From NCBI RefSeq assembly GCF_014697425.1, contig NZ_JACJRU010000060.1, positions 1-35,623 on the forward strand: 35,623 bases of DNA, written 5' to 3'. Shown piece after piece: positions 1 to 8,539 of this stretch. Position 1 is the first letter of the stretch; each line of letters begins with the position of its first letter. The notes below the pieces were generated by a model, which made no database searches, was not told where the DNA came from, and saw only the letters and a program-made list of their open reading frames with translations. The position numbers were made by a program, and so were the translations under genes. The stretch comes from Nostoc sp. FACHB-110. GTDB taxonomy: Bacteria; Cyanobacteriota; Cyanobacteriia; Cyanobacteriales; Nostocaceae.

Positions 1-99
1 ATCCAAGAAATCTTTGACCAACTCACATTTGAGCAGGTAATTTCTGTGTCTTCTTATAACTTTATCCTGGAAGCTCTATTCTATGCAGCTTCATATTAA
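1..99 (+). CDS. C-terminal fragment of an unidentified protein (cut by window edge)
   Basis: Frame 1 is open from the first base to a TAA at 97-99 and gives 32 residues ending in ALFYAASY. It has no start in the window, so it could be the 3' end of a longer plus-strand gene. Its stop overlaps the stop of the opposing minus-strand gene, so the two would be tail to tail. In Esp1396I-type restriction-modification loci the methyltransferase gene converges on the C-R pair, so this could be the end of a methyltransferase. The fragment has no motif that proves it. The open frame is also short enough to be chance. Confidence 0.35.
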   Translation: MQEIFDQLTFEQVISVSSYNFILEALFYAASY

Positions 100-416
100 A
101 TTGGTATTACATTATATTGGCGTTTTATCTCATCATTTAAACGGTTATCTAAAGGGTGATTTTGTAGTTTTGAACCAAATGGCAGTGCTTTTATGCGTTG
201 CATCAGTTCTGTAAAGCTTGATCCTTCAAAATTTTCATTTATATAATCTTGAGCTAAGACGTAAAGAGCATATAAATTTCCCAAAGAGCGACGAGCTTTG
301 CTACCCTTTTCAGATGCTCTTGTTTTTCGCTCAATGTACTTATAAATTACAGAGTTCTTATCTATTCCATAATTGTTAGCAATTGTTTCTATAAAATTAC
401 TTATATTACTGGACAT
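96..416 (-). CDS. Short protein downstream of the controller gene; possible endonuclease or N-terminal remnant
   Basis: This encodes 106 aa, rich in Lys, Arg and Asn, and is probably soluble. The N-terminal half (FIETIANNYGIDKNSVIYKY, then an RRSLGNLYALYVLAQDY stretch) looks helical, and no PD-(D/E)xK or HNH motif is visible. Its ATG lies inside the end of the controller gene (11-nt overlap), so it is translationally coupled to it, exactly where C-regulated type II systems carry the restriction gene. Type II endonucleases are usually 200-350 aa, so this is either a truncated R gene whose catalytic part is gone or a small unrelated partner. No other minus frame continues the sequence past the stop to the window edge. 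The open frame is credible; the function is inferred from position only. Confidence 0.6.
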   Translation of the reverse strand: MSSNISNFIETIANNYGIDKNSVIYKYIERKTRASEKGSKARRSLGNLYALYVLAQDYINENFEGSSFTELMQRIKALPFGSKLQNHPLDNRLNDEIKRQYNVIPI

Positions 417-663
417 TGTTACTTTCTATATCAAAATCCAAGAGTTGTTTTGTGGGAACATCTAATGCTTTAGCTAGTTTGAATAAATTAATTAAACTAA
501 CATTTCGTTGCCCTCTTTCTATACCACTTATATAGGTTCTATCTAAATTAGCAAAAGCAGCAAGCTGCTCTTGGCTATAACCTTTTGCTGTCCTCATTCT
601 CTTAACATGCTCACCAAATAAGGACAGTATTTTAACTTCGGACATGATTCTCTCAGTGATCAT
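406..663 (-). CDS. XRE-family controller (C) protein of a type II restriction-modification locus
   Basis: An 85-aa single-domain helix-turn-helix regulator. Residues about 27-60 form the XRE HTH (GYSQEQLAAFANLDRTYISG followed by IERGQRN). The LDRTYISGIER stretch is what I recall for C.Esp1396I and related controllers, which bind as dimers to C-boxes, first activating and later repressing their own C-R operon so that methylation precedes restriction. Two perfect C-boxes lie 25 bp upstream (688-713). A -10-like TTATAT at 670-675 would place the transcript start near the first ATG, giving a leaderless mRNA as known for several C genes. An in-frame ATG at 645 preceded by GAGAG gives a 79-aa protein closer to typical C length, so the start is undecided. 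The next gene overlaps by 11 nt. Confidence 0.85.
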   Translation of the reverse strand: MITERIMSEVKILSLFGEHVKRMRTAKGYSQEQLAAFANLDRTYISGIERGQRNVSLINLFKLAKALDVPTKQLLDFDIESNNVQ

Positions 664-687
664 ATGTGGATATAATTAATTGAAGTT

Positions 688-713
688 GACTATAAGTCTA
701 CGGACTATAAGTC
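688..713 (-). promoter_or_regulatory. Tandem C-box operator for the controller protein
   Basis: Two identical 11-bp units, GACTATAAGTC on the plus strand (GACTTATAGTC on the minus), occupy 688-698 and 703-713 with a 4-bp spacer. Each fits the GACT-N3-AGTC C-box consensus. As I remember it, the Esp1396I operator reads GACTTATAGTC, then CCGT, then a second GATTATAGTC, so this copy is nearly the same but with a perfect second box. The proximal box would overlap the -35 and the distal box the activator position for a promoter with -10 at 670-675. This is the classic OL/OR switch geometry. Confidence 0.85.
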
Positions 714-779
714 ACAATCTCAGGAGAACATCAATGATCAATGCTATGAATGTTTTTGCAAGAATTCTAATAGCTATGA

Positions 780-810
780 AAAAAGGGGACATTAGCCGCG
801 TCCCCTTTTT
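780..810. terminator. Bidirectional rho-independent-type terminator
   Basis: A perfect 11-bp stem (AAAAAGGGGAC with GTCCCCTTTTT) surrounds a 9-nt loop. A runs on the left and T runs on the right give a U-tract in both directions. It lies 24 bp beyond the gltS stop and would end gltS transcription leftward, and any transcript leaving the C-box region rightward. Confidence 0.85.
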
Positions 811-833
811 ATTCATTAAGAATCAGCTATTAA

Positions 834-3800
834 CTACACCGAACTCAGATGTTTTTCTACCACTGCTTGCGGATTAGCCTCTGGACTATCTGCTTCAGAA
901 GGTGGTACTAATTGCCAGAACTTAGAGACAAATTCTGACCAATTTTGCAGAATTGCTGTGGCTTTGGGTGAACCAGTGCGTTCTGCGTGAGTTCTAATTA
1001 ACTCTTGCAGTTGCTTTTGTCCGGCTTCTGTCAAAACTCGCTGGATTTTGACGTTTTCCCGGTTGACTAACTCAGGGAAGGAAGCATCTTCATCGAGGAA
1101 GTATGCCAAACCACCAGTCATCCCGGCTGCAACGTTACGTCCGACTTTACCGAGGACAACTATGACACCACCAGTCATGTATTCGCAGCAGTGATCACCT
1201 GCGCCTTCGACGACGGCTGTACCTTTGGAGTTGCGGACGGCAAAGCGTTCACCTGCTAAACCGTTGGCGAATAAGAAGCCGCCAGTTGCACCGTAAAGGC
1301 AGGTATTACCTACAATCACGTTCTTGGATGGGTCATAAGTGGCTTGTGCTGGGGGTTTGATGATGATTTCACCACCGTGCATACCTTTGCCTACATAGTC
1401 GTTGGCTTCACCTTCGAGAGTTAAAGTAATCCCAGAAAGGTTAAACGCCCCAAAGCTTTGACCTACACTACCTTGGAAGTTGAGATTGATTTGTCCTTCA
1501 AAGCCGCCATCGCCATATTGAGATGCGATCGCACCAGCTAATCTTGCACCAACCGTTCTATCGGTGTTGACGATTTTTAAGTTCTTCGTCACCGTCGATT
1601 GGTTGCGAATTGCGGCTTGAATTTCGCTATCCGCCAACAATTGGTCATCAATTACCGGGCCATTGCTATGAACTTCTTCATGCACTAACCAGCTACGGTT
1701 TTCTTTTGTATCTGGTAGTTGCAGTAAGCAGTTGAGATTCAAGGCTTGGGTTTTAGCTAGTTTGGCTTCGGGACGGACTGTTAATAAGTCTGCACGACCG
1801 ATAATTTCTGATAAGGAACGATAGCCCAATTTAGCTAACAAACTCCGCACTTCTTCCGCAACAAAATAGAAGAAGTTGACAACGTGTTCCGGGATACCTT
1901 TGAACCGCAGGCGCAGTTTTTCATCTTGAGTCGCTACACCTACAGGGCAGGTATTTTTGTGGCAGACTCTCGCCATTTGGCAACCTTCGGCAATCATGGC
2001 AATGGAACCAAAGCCGAATTCTTCGCCACCCATCAACGCAGCCATCAAGACATCCCAGCCAGTCTTGAGTCCACCGTCTACCCGCAAAATGACGCGATCG
2101 CGCAAACTATTCTGCATTAGGACGCGATGTACTTCACTTAATCCGAGTTCCCACGGTGAACCAGCGTGTTTAATCGAACTCAGAGGTGATGCACCTGTAC
2201 CGCCATCATGACCAGAAATTTGAATGATATCGGCGTTGGCTTTTGCTACACCCGCCGCAATTGTACCAATCCCAATTTCCGCCACTAGTTTGACTGATAC
2301 CTGGGCTTTCGGGTTAATTTGGTGCAGGTCAAAAATTAGCTGTGCTAAGTCTTCAATGGAATAGATATCGTGGTGCGGTGGGGGTGAAATTAAAGTTACA
2401 CCGGGCTTAGATCGCCGCAACATCGCAATGTAAGGACTGACTTTTGCCCCTGGTAGTTGTCCGCCTTCCCCTGGTTTTGCACCTTGGGCGATTTTGATTT
2501 CGATTTGTTTGGCGCTGGCTAAATATTCTGGTGTGACACCAAACCGTCCTGATGCAACTTGCTTGATGGAACTAGAAGCTGTATCACCATTCCGCAACCC
2601 CTTGAGGTGGGGTAGGGTGGGTGAGTAGCCGGACTCATCTACATCATCTAAAACGTTGTAGCGGACGGGATCTTCGCCACCTTCCCCAGAGTTGGATCTA
2701 CCACCAATCCGGTTCATAGCGATCGCTAAAACTTCATGGGCTTCCCGCGACAATGCACCCAAGGACATCCCACCAGTACAGAAGCGTTTGAGGATATCTT
2801 CTGCGGCTTCTACTTCTTCTAAAGGAATTGAGGGGCGATCGCTTTGGAAGTCTAGCAAGTCTCTTAAAGCTGTAATTGGTCGCCCTTGGAGATATTGTTT
2901 GTAAACTTCGTAATGGTCATATTGCTTGGTTTTCACAGCCTCATGCAATGCTTTGGACATTTCTGGGCTGTTCATGTGGTACTCACCACCAGGACGGTAG
3001 TTAACAAAGCCCAAGTTATCCAATTTCTTGGCTGTGAGTTCTGGGAAGGCTTTGCAGTGAATTGACAGGACTTCTTGCGCCAGTTCGCTGACACTCAAAC
3101 CACCAATCCGAGAAGTTGTCCCCTTAAATCCCAGTTCTAATAAATCACCGCCAATCCCGATCGCTTCAAAGATTTGGGCTGCTTGATAGCTAGATAGCAA
3201 GGATATCCCCATCTTGGAGAGGATTTTCAGCAATCCTGACTCTACGGCTTTGCGGTAGTTGCCAATAGCTTGTTCTAAGCTGAGGTTGGGCAGTTTACCC
3301 CGTTCCATGAACTGCTGAGTTCTGGGTTCAAACCACCAATCCCGGACTGTATCTAAAGCCATGTAAGGGCAAACTGCACCTGCGCCATAGCCAATCAAGC
3401 AAGCAAAGTGATGGGTACTCCAACACTGGGCGGTATCGACAATGAGGGATGTCTTTGTCCGTAAGCCCTCACGGATTAGGTGGTGGTGGACTGCACCTAC
3501 AGCTAATAAAGGTGGAATGTAGCTGGATTCTGAACTAATACCGCCACCAGCGCGATCGCTCAAAATCAATATTTTTGCACCCGCCCGCACTGACTCGGCG
3601 GCTTGGGCTTGTAAAGCTGCGACGGCAGATTTTAATCCTTCTGGGCCGTTAGCGATCGCAAATAAGGTTGATAATTCTGCCGTTGCAAAACCAGAAGCCT
3701 TGATTGCATCTAACTCAACTTCTGTCAAGACTGGTGAATCTAGCTTGAGTCTCTTGGCATATTCTGGCTTTGGTTCTAATAAATTACCCCGTTCGCCCAA

Positions 3801-5513
3801 TTCCACCTTCAAGGACATCACCAGCTTTTCGCGCAGGGGGTCAATTGGTGGGTTAGTTACTTGAGCAAAACGCTGTTTGAAATAGTCATATAACAGGTGG
3901 GGTTTGCTGGACAATACCGCCAAAGGAATATCATCCCCCATACAGAAGGTTGGTTCTGCACCATTACCTGCCATTTGTTCAATCACCATTTCGACATCTT
4001 CGCTGGTGTAGCCAAAGGCAGTTTGTCGCTGAAGTAAGATTTGTTTGTCAACGGTAAATTGACCTTTGCCGTTACCGTTGCCATTACCATTACCATTGCC
4101 ATTTGTCCCATGATTGTTGACTAATGACTTCAGGTCTTGGCGATGGGTTTGCAACCATTCCCCATAAGGGAGTTGTTGGGCAATGCGTTGTTTAATTTCC
4201 CAATTTTTCAAAATTTCATGACTTTCTAAATCCACGGCAATCATTTGCCCTGGGCCTAGTCTGCCTTTCTCCACAATCTCGGCTTCGGGGAAGTCAACTA
4301 CACCTGCTTCTGATGCTACGACGATGTAATCATCTTTGGTAATTACATAACGTGCAGGTCTTAAGCCGTTGCGGTCAAGGGTTGCACCGACTTTCTTCCC
4401 ATCACTGAAGACTAGTAATGCTGGGCCGTCCCAAGCTTCTTGCAAACCACTGTAGTATTCATAAAAGTCAGTGATTTCGGGATAGTTTTGTAAGGAAGGC
4501 TGATTTTGATAAGCCTCTGGCACCATAATCATCAAGGCTTCCAAGGGGCTGCGTCCCGAACGCACTAATAGTTCTAGGACATTATCGAGGGTGGCGGAGT
4601 CGCTGCTATCTAAAATTACCAAAGGCTTGAGTTCATCATTGCGATCGCCCCATACTGGATGGCTAATACTCGCTTCTCTCGCCATCATCCAGTTGATATT
4701 ACCCAACAATGTATTAATTTCGCCGTTATGTCCCAACAACCGCATAGGCTGTGCTAAAGGCCATTTCGGCATTGTGTTGGTACTAAAGCGGCGATGATAA
4801 ACTGCAAAGGCACTCTTGTATGCCGGGTTTTGTAAATCCGCGTAAAAATCTCCCAACACAGCCGAACGCACCATACCTTTATAAACAATGGTGCGGCTGG
4901 ATAAAGAGCAAATATAAAAATCTTCCGAGACAGCTTTGGCTGCTTTAAAAATCCGCTTGCGGGCAATGTACAACTGCCTTTCTAATTCATCGCCAGTTTG
5001 ATCCGCCGCCAGAAAAATTTGTTCTATTAGGGGTTGATTTTCTTTGGCTTGTCTGCCCAATAAATGGGGATGTACTGGTACTTCTCGCCAGCCCAGGACA
5101 GTAAATTTCTCTTCCGCCGCCACTTTCTCAACTTGGGCTTTGGTTTTTTGAGCTAATTCCCGGTCTTGGGGTAAAAATATCATCCCTACAGCCACATTGC
5201 TGGTAGAAGATATTTCCATCCTGCCTGCAAAATATTCTTTTTGTAACAACTCCCAAGGAATAGCTGTTAATATCCCTGCACCATCACCAGAGTCATGGTC
5301 AGCACTACAACCACCCCGATGTTCCAAGCAGGTTAATGCGGCTAAGGCTTTAGTAACGATTTCATGGCTGGCAATATTTTGGCGATGTGCAATAAAACCT
5401 ACACCACACGCATCTCTTTCCTCTACTAACCACCTTTGTCCTTGGTAGGTTTCTTGAGAGTTATTATCCGAAAATGACATTGTTTGCAATTGATTCACCC
5501 TTTGATCGTTCAT
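834..5513 (-). CDS. gltS: Ferredoxin-dependent glutamate synthase (Fd-GOGAT)
   Basis: A 1559-aa enzyme, full length for Fd-GOGAT, that converts 2-oxoglutarate plus glutamine to two glutamates using reduced ferredoxin, the second half of ammonium assimilation. The order is a short propeptide of about 35 residues, then Cys36 (RDACGVGF), the N-terminal nucleophile of the class II amidotransferase domain (about 36-430); a central domain; the FMN (beta/alpha)8 synthase domain (about 850-1220) with 3Fe-4S cysteines C1178, C1184 and C1189 (CQMARVCHKNTCP); and a C-terminal beta-helix domain with GXGXG-type repeats. A Gly-Asn repeat linker occurs near residues 468-483. The start could be M1 or M12; both precede the cleavage site. 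No NtcA-type GTA-N8-TAC site was seen upstream. It is monocistronic, ending at the 780-810 terminator. Confidence 0.98.
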   Translation of the reverse strand: MNDQRVNQLQTMSFSDNNSQETYQGQRWLVEERDACGVGFIAHRQNIASHEIVTKALAALTCLEHRGGCSADHDSGDGAGILTAIPWELLQKEYFAGRMEISSTSNVAVGMIFLPQDRELAQKTKAQVEKVAAEEKFTVLGWREVPVHPHLLGRQAKENQPLIEQIFLAADQTGDELERQLYIARKRIFKAAKAVSEDFYICSLSSRTIVYKGMVRSAVLGDFYADLQNPAYKSAFAVYHRRFSTNTMPKWPLAQPMRLLGHNGEINTLLGNINWMMAREASISHPVWGDRNDELKPLVILDSSDSATLDNVLELLVRSGRSPLEALMIMVPEAYQNQPSLQNYPEITDFYEYYSGLQEAWDGPALLVFSDGKKVGATLDRNGLRPARYVITKDDYIVVASEAGVVDFPEAEIVEKGRLGPGQMIAVDLESHEILKNWEIKQRIAQQLPYGEWLQTHRQDLKSLVNNHGTNGNGNGNGNGNGKGQFTVDKQILLQRQTAFGYTSEDVEMVIEQMAGNGAEPTFCMGDDIPLAVLSSKPHLLYDYFKQRFAQVTNPPIDPLREKLVMSLKVELGERGNLLEPKPEYAKRLKLDSPVLTEVELDAIKASGFATAELSTLFAIANGPEGLKSAVAALQAQAAESVRAGAKILILSDRAGGGISSESSYIPPLLAVGAVHHHLIREGLRTKTSLIVDTAQCWSTHHFACLIGYGAGAVCPYMALDTVRDWWFEPRTQQFMERGKLPNLSLEQAIGNYRKAVESGLLKILSKMGISLLSSYQAAQIFEAIGIGGDLLELGFKGTTSRIGGLSVSELAQEVLSIHCKAFPELTAKKLDNLGFVNYRPGGEYHMNSPEMSKALHEAVKTKQYDHYEVYKQYLQGRPITALRDLLDFQSDRPSIPLEEVEAAEDILKRFCTGGMSLGALSREAHEVLAIAMNRIGGRSNSGEGGEDPVRYNVLDDVDESGYSPTLPHLKGLRNGDTASSSIKQVASGRFGVTPEYLASAKQIEIKIAQGAKPGEGGQLPGAKVSPYIAMLRRSKPGVTLISPPPHHDIYSIEDLAQLIFDLHQINPKAQVSVKLVAEIGIGTIAAGVAKANADIIQISGHDGGTGASPLSSIKHAGSPWELGLSEVHRVLMQNSLRDRVILRVDGGLKTGWDVLMAALMGGEEFGFGSIAMIAEGCQMARVCHKNTCPVGVATQDEKLRLRFKGIPEHVVNFFYFVAEEVRSLLAKLGYRSLSEIIGRADLLTVRPEAKLAKTQALNLNCLLQLPDTKENRSWLVHEEVHSNGPVIDDQLLADSEIQAAIRNQSTVTKNLKIVNTDRTVGARLAGAIASQYGDGGFEGQINLNFQGSVGQSFGAFNLSGITLTLEGEANDYVGKGMHGGEIIIKPPAQATYDPSKNVIVGNTCLYGATGGFLFANGLAGERFAVRNSKGTAVVEGAGDHCCEYMTGGVIVVLGKVGRNVAAGMTGGLAYFLDEDASFPELVNRENVKIQRVLTEAGQKQLQELIRTHAERTGSPKATAILQNWSEFVSKFWQLVPPSEADSPEANPQAVVEKHLSSV
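4068..4104. repeat. Hexanucleotide microsatellite inside gltS (Asn-Gly linker)
   Basis: A run of CCRTTR hexamers (CCATTA, CCATTG, CCGTTA variants) encodes alternating Asn-Gly in the minus-strand gltS product. It lies between the amidotransferase and central domains. Slippage here would change linker length by two residues at a time without a frameshift. Confidence 0.8.
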
Positions 5514-6265
5514 AGCCTATTCCTGAAAGTTAAGTCACAAATTTTGCCACTGCTTGGGAGGGAAAGTTTCGCAATTTCGCGTCACAGTAGTGCATAAATC
5601 ACGAGAATTTAGGGAAAAAAAATTTTAACTGCGGTCATTTATGGACTTAACCGTGTTAAAATTATTGCGTTGATTCTTCTGTGTTTATGCTGGTTTAGAC
5701 AAACTACATATTGTGTTAATTTTATGTATTTGGTTTCAAAACTAAGTATTTTCCAGGTTTTTTCAGACGATAGATGTTTGTCAGGTAGACAGTAGCAACT
5801 GACCTAACACCAAATTTTTACTGAAAAACTCACTGTTGTAAAAGCTGTAAGATTCCTGATTCAGCAACAAAATCAGCGTATTACACTATATACCCATTTG
5901 ACAATTCCTAAATATTTTTATTGTTGTCTATTCTTGGCTGCTCACCAGTTGCAACTTTTGTTACTAATAACTGTGCCTAACCTCTAAGTAACAGCATAGC
6001 AACTATTAGTTAGGAAAGACTATTTTATATATACATTTGATGACCAAAACTATATATCTTATAGTTTGGCAGGAACTAGTGCCAGTTAAAACAGTCAGTT
6101 ACAGTGGTTTTAGCTTAAACAGGGCTGGTATTTCTCATCAGAGATAACTAGCCAACATATAGGTTATCACGTTTCTAGAGAAGTTAAATCACCCAATTTC
6201 CCGAGTTAGTCACAATTAACTTTCCTGTCTTGGAAGTGATAACTTGCAAAAGCACTGGATCAAAT
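5514..6265. other. Divergent intergenic region between gltS and the secreted glycosidase gene, with an inverted repeat
   Basis: About 750 bp of AT-rich non-coding DNA should hold both divergent promoters. I see an inverted repeat at 6044-6069 (CCAAAACTATA and TATAGTTTGG arms, one-base bulge) and a weak plus-strand promoter candidate with TTGACA at 5898-5903 but a poor -10. No gene, tRNA or NtcA palindrome was recognised here. Confidence 0.5.
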
Positions 6266-8257
6266 ATGTTAAAAATGCCAAATTGGTATCGCCAAAAATA
6301 TCATAATGCTGTGACTAAGCTTGCCAAACATCAAGCCTTGCGCTTAATTGCATCACCCATAATTGCCACAATCCTTAGTGTATCTCCTAGCTGGATGGCG
6401 ATCGCTCAACAGCCTCCGATCAATCCACAACCAGGACAGTTGCGACGACAAGCCCAATCTGCTGGTAATCAAATTTCCCTCAATGGTCGCATCATCCCCG
6501 GTGCTTGGATGGTCAGATTAGGGGTATTTGATCAGCAAGTTATTTATCTCAGTGATGGTTTATTTCGCCAGGCGCTGGGAGTTGATTTTTTAAATAGCAA
6601 TAATCCTAAGCAACAGCCAATTCAGTGGTTTTCTTCAATCCCACAGACCTTAGTAACTCTCCTCCAAGCCGGATACCGCTATCTTGATATCACTGAGTTT
6701 GCCCAAAAAGCAAATTGGCAGGTACAAGTCAATGGTAACACTTTGGTAATTGTTACTCCCCAAGCGCGAATCAAAAACCTAATTATTGGTCATGAAGCTC
6801 TCAATCCTCCTGGTACTTCTACTATCCGGGAAAACCGCGTTGTGGTTGATTTAGACAGTCCCACACCGTGGATAGTCAGACAAGGATTACCCATTAAACC
6901 AACTCAAACACCAGATGCTCCAGATGCGATCGCACCTCAACCCACAACCATACCAAATCGAGAATGGCGCATTACCCTGGATGCTTTAACTGATCCAGCT
7001 TTAATTCAACGTTACACCCCAATAACACCAGCACCACCATCTCTACCAAACCTGATCAAACAATTACCACCACCACAACCAAACCCTGATAGCTTGCTTC
7101 AAAAAATAGAGGTGGTGAATAACCAAACAATTATTAGTCTGAGTGTTCCTTTTGGTTCAGCGCCCCGCATCACTACAGTAAATAACCCAAATCGCCTAAT
7201 TATCGAAATTCGCCCTGATGCAATGGTTGAACGCAATATTGCCTGGGCCGATGGGTTACGCTGGCGACAGCAATTTATCAGTTTAGGTCAAGAGCGTTTT
7301 CCAGTGGTTTGGTTAGAAGCGAACCACACCACTGTGAAACTACAACCAATGCCGACAAATCCCAATACGCTAGTAGGTACTGCACCCTTACTGGAAACTG
7401 CACCCAAATACTTAGCAGTAGCCGCAATTAACGGTGGTTATTTTAACCGCAATAATCGCTTGCCCTTAGGAGCAATTCGTCGAGACAATCAGTGGCTATC
7501 TGGGCCAATTTTAAATAGAGGTGCGATCGCTTGGAATAACTCTGGGCAATTTTACGTAGGTCGTTTGACCTTACAAGAAACTTTAATTGCTCCTAATAAT
7601 CTACAATTGCCAATTTTATTTCTCAATAGTGGTTACGTTCAAAACGGCATTGCTCGTTACACTCCCAACTGGGGGCCAACTTACACCCCCCTCACAGACA
7701 ACGAAGCTATCGTCATAGTGCAAAAAAATGCAGTTAGCAGTCAGTTAACAGGAGGTAAAGCTGGTGAAACTGCAATTCCCATTCCTCAAGATGGTTACTT
7801 ACTAACAATGCGCGGTACATCTGCAACTGCCGCAGCGCAACTACCTGTAGGGACAAAAGTTGCTCTTTCTAGTGTGACAAATCCTGTGGATTTTAGTCGT
7901 TATCCTAACATAGTGGGAGCCGGGCCATTATTAATCCAAAATGGTCAAATTGTGCTGGATGCGAAAGCCGAAAAATTTAGCAACGCTTTTATTGCCGAAA
8001 AAGCCATTCGCAGTGGAATTTGCACCACAGCTACAGGCACATTAATCATTGCTGCGGTACATAACCGTGCTGGTGGAGCCGGGCCAACCCTGGCAGAACA
8101 CGCTCAATTAATGAAGCAGCTTGGTTGTGTTAATGCTCTCAATTTAGATGGTGGTAGTTCAACAAGTCTTTACCTAGGTGGACAGCTACTTGACCGTTCT
8201 CCAAATACTGCGGCGCGTGTGCATAACGGCATCGGGATTTTTCTCCAACAAAAATAA
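6266..8257 (+). CDS. Secreted phosphodiester glycosidase (NAGPA) domain protein
   Basis: About 663 aa from the ATG at 6266, which I prefer to the upstream TTG at 6230 because it directly precedes a normal signal region. A basic N-terminus, a hydrophobic stretch (LIASPIIATILSVSP) and an AIA-QQ junction indicate Sec export to the periplasm or cell surface. A Pro-rich middle follows (about 205-270). The C-terminal half has the NAGPA/DUF2233 fold signatures: AAINGGYFNRNNRLPLGAI, a VGAGPLL segment and the closing ALNLDGGSSTSLYLGG motif. In that family the domain removes N-acetylglucosamine from phosphodiesters; in bacteria it is linked to cell-wall or exopolysaccharide metabolism, but the substrate here is unknown. 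It stands alone between gltS and the cupin gene. Confidence 0.85.
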   Translation: MLKMPNWYRQKYHNAVTKLAKHQALRLIASPIIATILSVSPSWMAIAQQPPINPQPGQLRRQAQSAGNQISLNGRIIPGAWMVRLGVFDQQVIYLSDGLFRQALGVDFLNSNNPKQQPIQWFSSIPQTLVTLLQAGYRYLDITEFAQKANWQVQVNGNTLVIVTPQARIKNLIIGHEALNPPGTSTIRENRVVVDLDSPTPWIVRQGLPIKPTQTPDAPDAIAPQPTTIPNREWRITLDALTDPALIQRYTPITPAPPSLPNLIKQLPPPQPNPDSLLQKIEVVNNQTIISLSVPFGSAPRITTVNNPNRLIIEIRPDAMVERNIAWADGLRWRQQFISLGQERFPVVWLEANHTTVKLQPMPTNPNTLVGTAPLLETAPKYLAVAAINGGYFNRNNRLPLGAIRRDNQWLSGPILNRGAIAWNNSGQFYVGRLTLQETLIAPNNLQLPILFLNSGYVQNGIARYTPNWGPTYTPLTDNEAIVIVQKNAVSSQLTGGKAGETAIPIPQDGYLLTMRGTSATAAAQLPVGTKVALSSVTNPVDFSRYPNIVGAGPLLIQNGQIVLDAKAEKFSNAFIAEKAIRSGICTTATGTLIIAAVHNRAGGAGPTLAEHAQLMKQLGCVNALNLDGGSSTSLYLGGQLLDRSPNTAARVHNGIGIFLQQK

Positions 8258-8298
8258 TGAAGTATGAAATATGAAATATGAGGTATGAAGTATGAAAT
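8257..8298 (+). repeat. Short tandem heptanucleotide repeat (STRR type)
   Basis: Six consecutive 7-bp units of the pattern ATGAART/ATGAGGT begin at the last base of the preceding stop codon. Tandem heptamers of this kind are characteristic of heterocystous cyanobacteria. A single similar unit recurs after the aminotransferase gene near 28537. Confidence 0.85.
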
Positions 8299-8333
8299 AA
8301 GTTTTTTTAGCCTTTTTACTTTGTCCTTCAAAG

Positions 8334-8363
8334 TTATTCATATCTTTTTAAAGATATGAATAA
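8334..8363. repeat. Perfect 30-bp palindrome
   Basis: TTATTCATATCTTT is followed by TT and its exact reverse complement (14-bp arms, 2-nt centre). It lies 77 bp after the glycosidase gene and 177 bp before the cupin gene. It lacks a T-tract, so it may be a transcription end or processing hairpin, or a regulator-binding palindrome. Confidence 0.7.
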
Positions 8364-8539
8364 GTCGCTAGGTGGCTAAATAAAGAGTTTGTGTATTAAC
8401 GATAGATTAGTCGTGACTCTTTACACCCTAAAGTTTGATTTTGCTATGGTTAGCAAGGTGTAATTGAATTGCTGATTTTTACGGTTGCAAGATTGCGCCA
8501 GATTTTTCCATCAATGGTTAAGAGAAAGGACAGCTTGCT

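Noticed and set aside
680..877. 65-aa plus-strand open frame over the C operator and terminator
   Set aside because: It crosses a bidirectional terminator and the end of gltS, and its composition is not protein-like. Only the internal start signal is kept as an observation.
1884..2211. Two plus-strand frames inside gltS
   Set aside because: They are antisense shadows of a strongly conserved coding region, without ribosome-binding sites or family motifs.
5514..6229. NtcA-binding sites upstream of gltS
   Set aside because: No GTA-N8-TAC palindrome was found. GTATTACACTATATAC near 5878 has a 10-bp spacer and no well-placed -10.
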